NCBI GenBank assembly: GCA_041846575.1
Contig: JBGZFC010000066.1
Coordinates: 1 to 6,670 of the forward strand
From: JBGZFC01 sp041846575
GTDB lineage: Bacteria > Bacteroidota > Bacteroidia > Bacteroidales > Dysgonomonadaceae
Reading direction: 5' to 3'
DNA length: 6,670 nucleotides
A program made the translations under genes and the position numbers. Under the pieces are notes generated by a model. That model did no database searches, had not been told where the DNA came from, and saw nothing but the letters and a program-made list of their open reading frames with translations. This document shows positions 5,845 through 6,670 of the stretch, piece by piece; the stretch's first letter is position 1, and each line of letters opens with the position of its first letter.

Positions 5845-6670
5845 CTATTCGCTAAGTTCTATGGGATTGTATGGTCGCGATTTGCTTGCTTTTGCAGGTA
5901 ATTGACCTTGCACCATATTAGATGCACCTACAAATGCAGCAGGATTCTGCATAAATTCTCGTTTCTTTTTTAAAAAATTACCCAATGTAGTACTTATGCA
6001 AACTGACTTATTTATGTAAATAGGTCTATTCTCTTTGATTTTTTCTAATCCCACCATTTCAAAAGTATGGTGCTTTTTACTGTCTTCTATTTTTAGTATA
6101 AGCCCCGGTAATCCTCCAAACTTCCACGGACCATTACTTATTGGGATTTCGGGTGCATACCATGCTGTATAGTTTCTACCCCCTAAACGAAGTAGTCGCT
6201 TTTAGACAATGATATCCATAAAGAGTTTTTTTTTCATTTTTCAACTCCCATTTTGGGTAAATTAAAGGCTCTTCATACTTGTAATTATCAAATGGTATGC
6301 GATCAATAATAGTTATTTTTCCTTCCGGATAATTTTTATATATTTGTATCTTATTGGCATTTCTTATCATTTGAGTATATTTTTTTTTGTTCTCTTCAAA
6401 TATAGTGGTATTATATTCGGCAATCATTACCGAATCGAGCCTATAGTGTTGGTAATCATAAAACTTTGAAACAGACTTTCCTATCTCCAATATCATTATA
6501 TTTTCTGTTATAAGTGCGGGATTATCTATATCGTAAATTCCATTAGTAAACGCAATTTTTTGCGGGGAAGAATATACATTTTTCGGACAAAGGAAGAGGA
6601 AAAACACCCCTTCACTTTGTGCCGAATGGATAAAAGTGTTATATTCGCCTCCGTCTAAAAAAATTGAATA
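5845..6670 (-). pseudogene. GLPGLI-family protein gene, frameshifted and 5'-truncated by the window edge
   Basis: Two overlapping pieces make one GLPGLI-family protein (TIGR01200 / Porph_ging, function unknown). The upstream piece ends at TAG 6178-6176 after ...CLKATTSFRG; the downstream piece, one frame over, continues GRNYTAWYAPEIPISNGPW, then the signature GGLPGLI (6117-6097), and ends in YNPIELSE at TAG 5847-5845, the NPIE-type tail usual for the family. Dropping one G from the five-G run (complement of 6179-6183) joins them seamlessly as SFRGRNYTAWYAPE and gives 274 codons from window edge to stop, near the family's normal length. The conserved early block ENIMILEIGKSVSKFY is present. 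The frame stays open to the right edge; a GTG at 6607 is one possible start, but no convincing signal peptide follows it, so the true start is undecided. As sequenced, the truncated product lacks the signature motif. A sequencing error or a genuine mutation are both possible. The gene adjoins the TonB-receptor-like gene by 3 nt. Confidence 0.85.

Noticed and set aside
5845..6057. Separate 70-residue protein beginning at the ATG 6057
   Set aside because: The frame continues upstream through the GLPGLI signature; this ATG is an internal Met in the sequence ...TFEMVGLEK. It is the C-terminal part of the frameshifted gene, not a gene of its own.
6179..6183. Programmed ribosomal frameshifting in the GLPGLI gene
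   Set aside because: The run is only five G, there is no recognised slippery heptamer, no nearby strong stem or internal Shine-Dalgarno, and the family is not known for recoding. A simple indel or error explains it better.

Overview
The window looks like low-GC Bacteroidota DNA, most likely order Bacteroidales. Four things support this: a GLPGLI-family protein next to a TonB-receptor-like outer-membrane barrel with an N-terminal carboxypeptidase-regulatory-like domain; a DAHP synthase fused to a C-terminal chorismate mutase; promoter-like sequences of the Bacteroidota type (TTTG / TAnnTTTG) instead of -35/-10 boxes; and the near absence of Shine-Dalgarno sequences. I cannot name the genus.

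Layout from left to right. At 1-52 (minus) lie the first 17 codons of a gene that runs off the left edge. It has a near-perfect promoter at 75-106. This promoter is interleaved with the T-tract of the strong terminator (104-137) of the next gene, a proton-dependent oligopeptide transporter (165-1688, minus). The intergenic region 1689-1974 holds the divergent start regions of the transporter and of aroF/aroQ, plus an imperfect REP-like inverted repeat (1808-1857). A bifunctional DAHP synthase/chorismate mutase (1975-3054, plus) stands alone, without other aromatic-pathway genes beside it. After a 162-bp convergent intergenic stretch with no clear terminator comes a minus-strand pair: an 874-residue TonB-receptor-like outer-membrane protein (3217-5841) and, immediately upstream of it, a GLPGLI-family gene (5845 to the right edge). 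The latter is broken by a one-base frameshift in a run of five G (6179-6183).

How the genes relate. The peptide transporter and the aromatic-amino-acid enzyme are ordinary housekeeping functions and diverge from one intergenic region. The GLPGLI/TonB-receptor-like pair is the least understood part. The two reading frames are only 3 nt apart, so they are very probably one transcript and a functional pair at the cell envelope, but neither the substrate nor the mechanism can be read from the sequence. No RNA gene, CRISPR array, insertion sequence or phage gene was seen.
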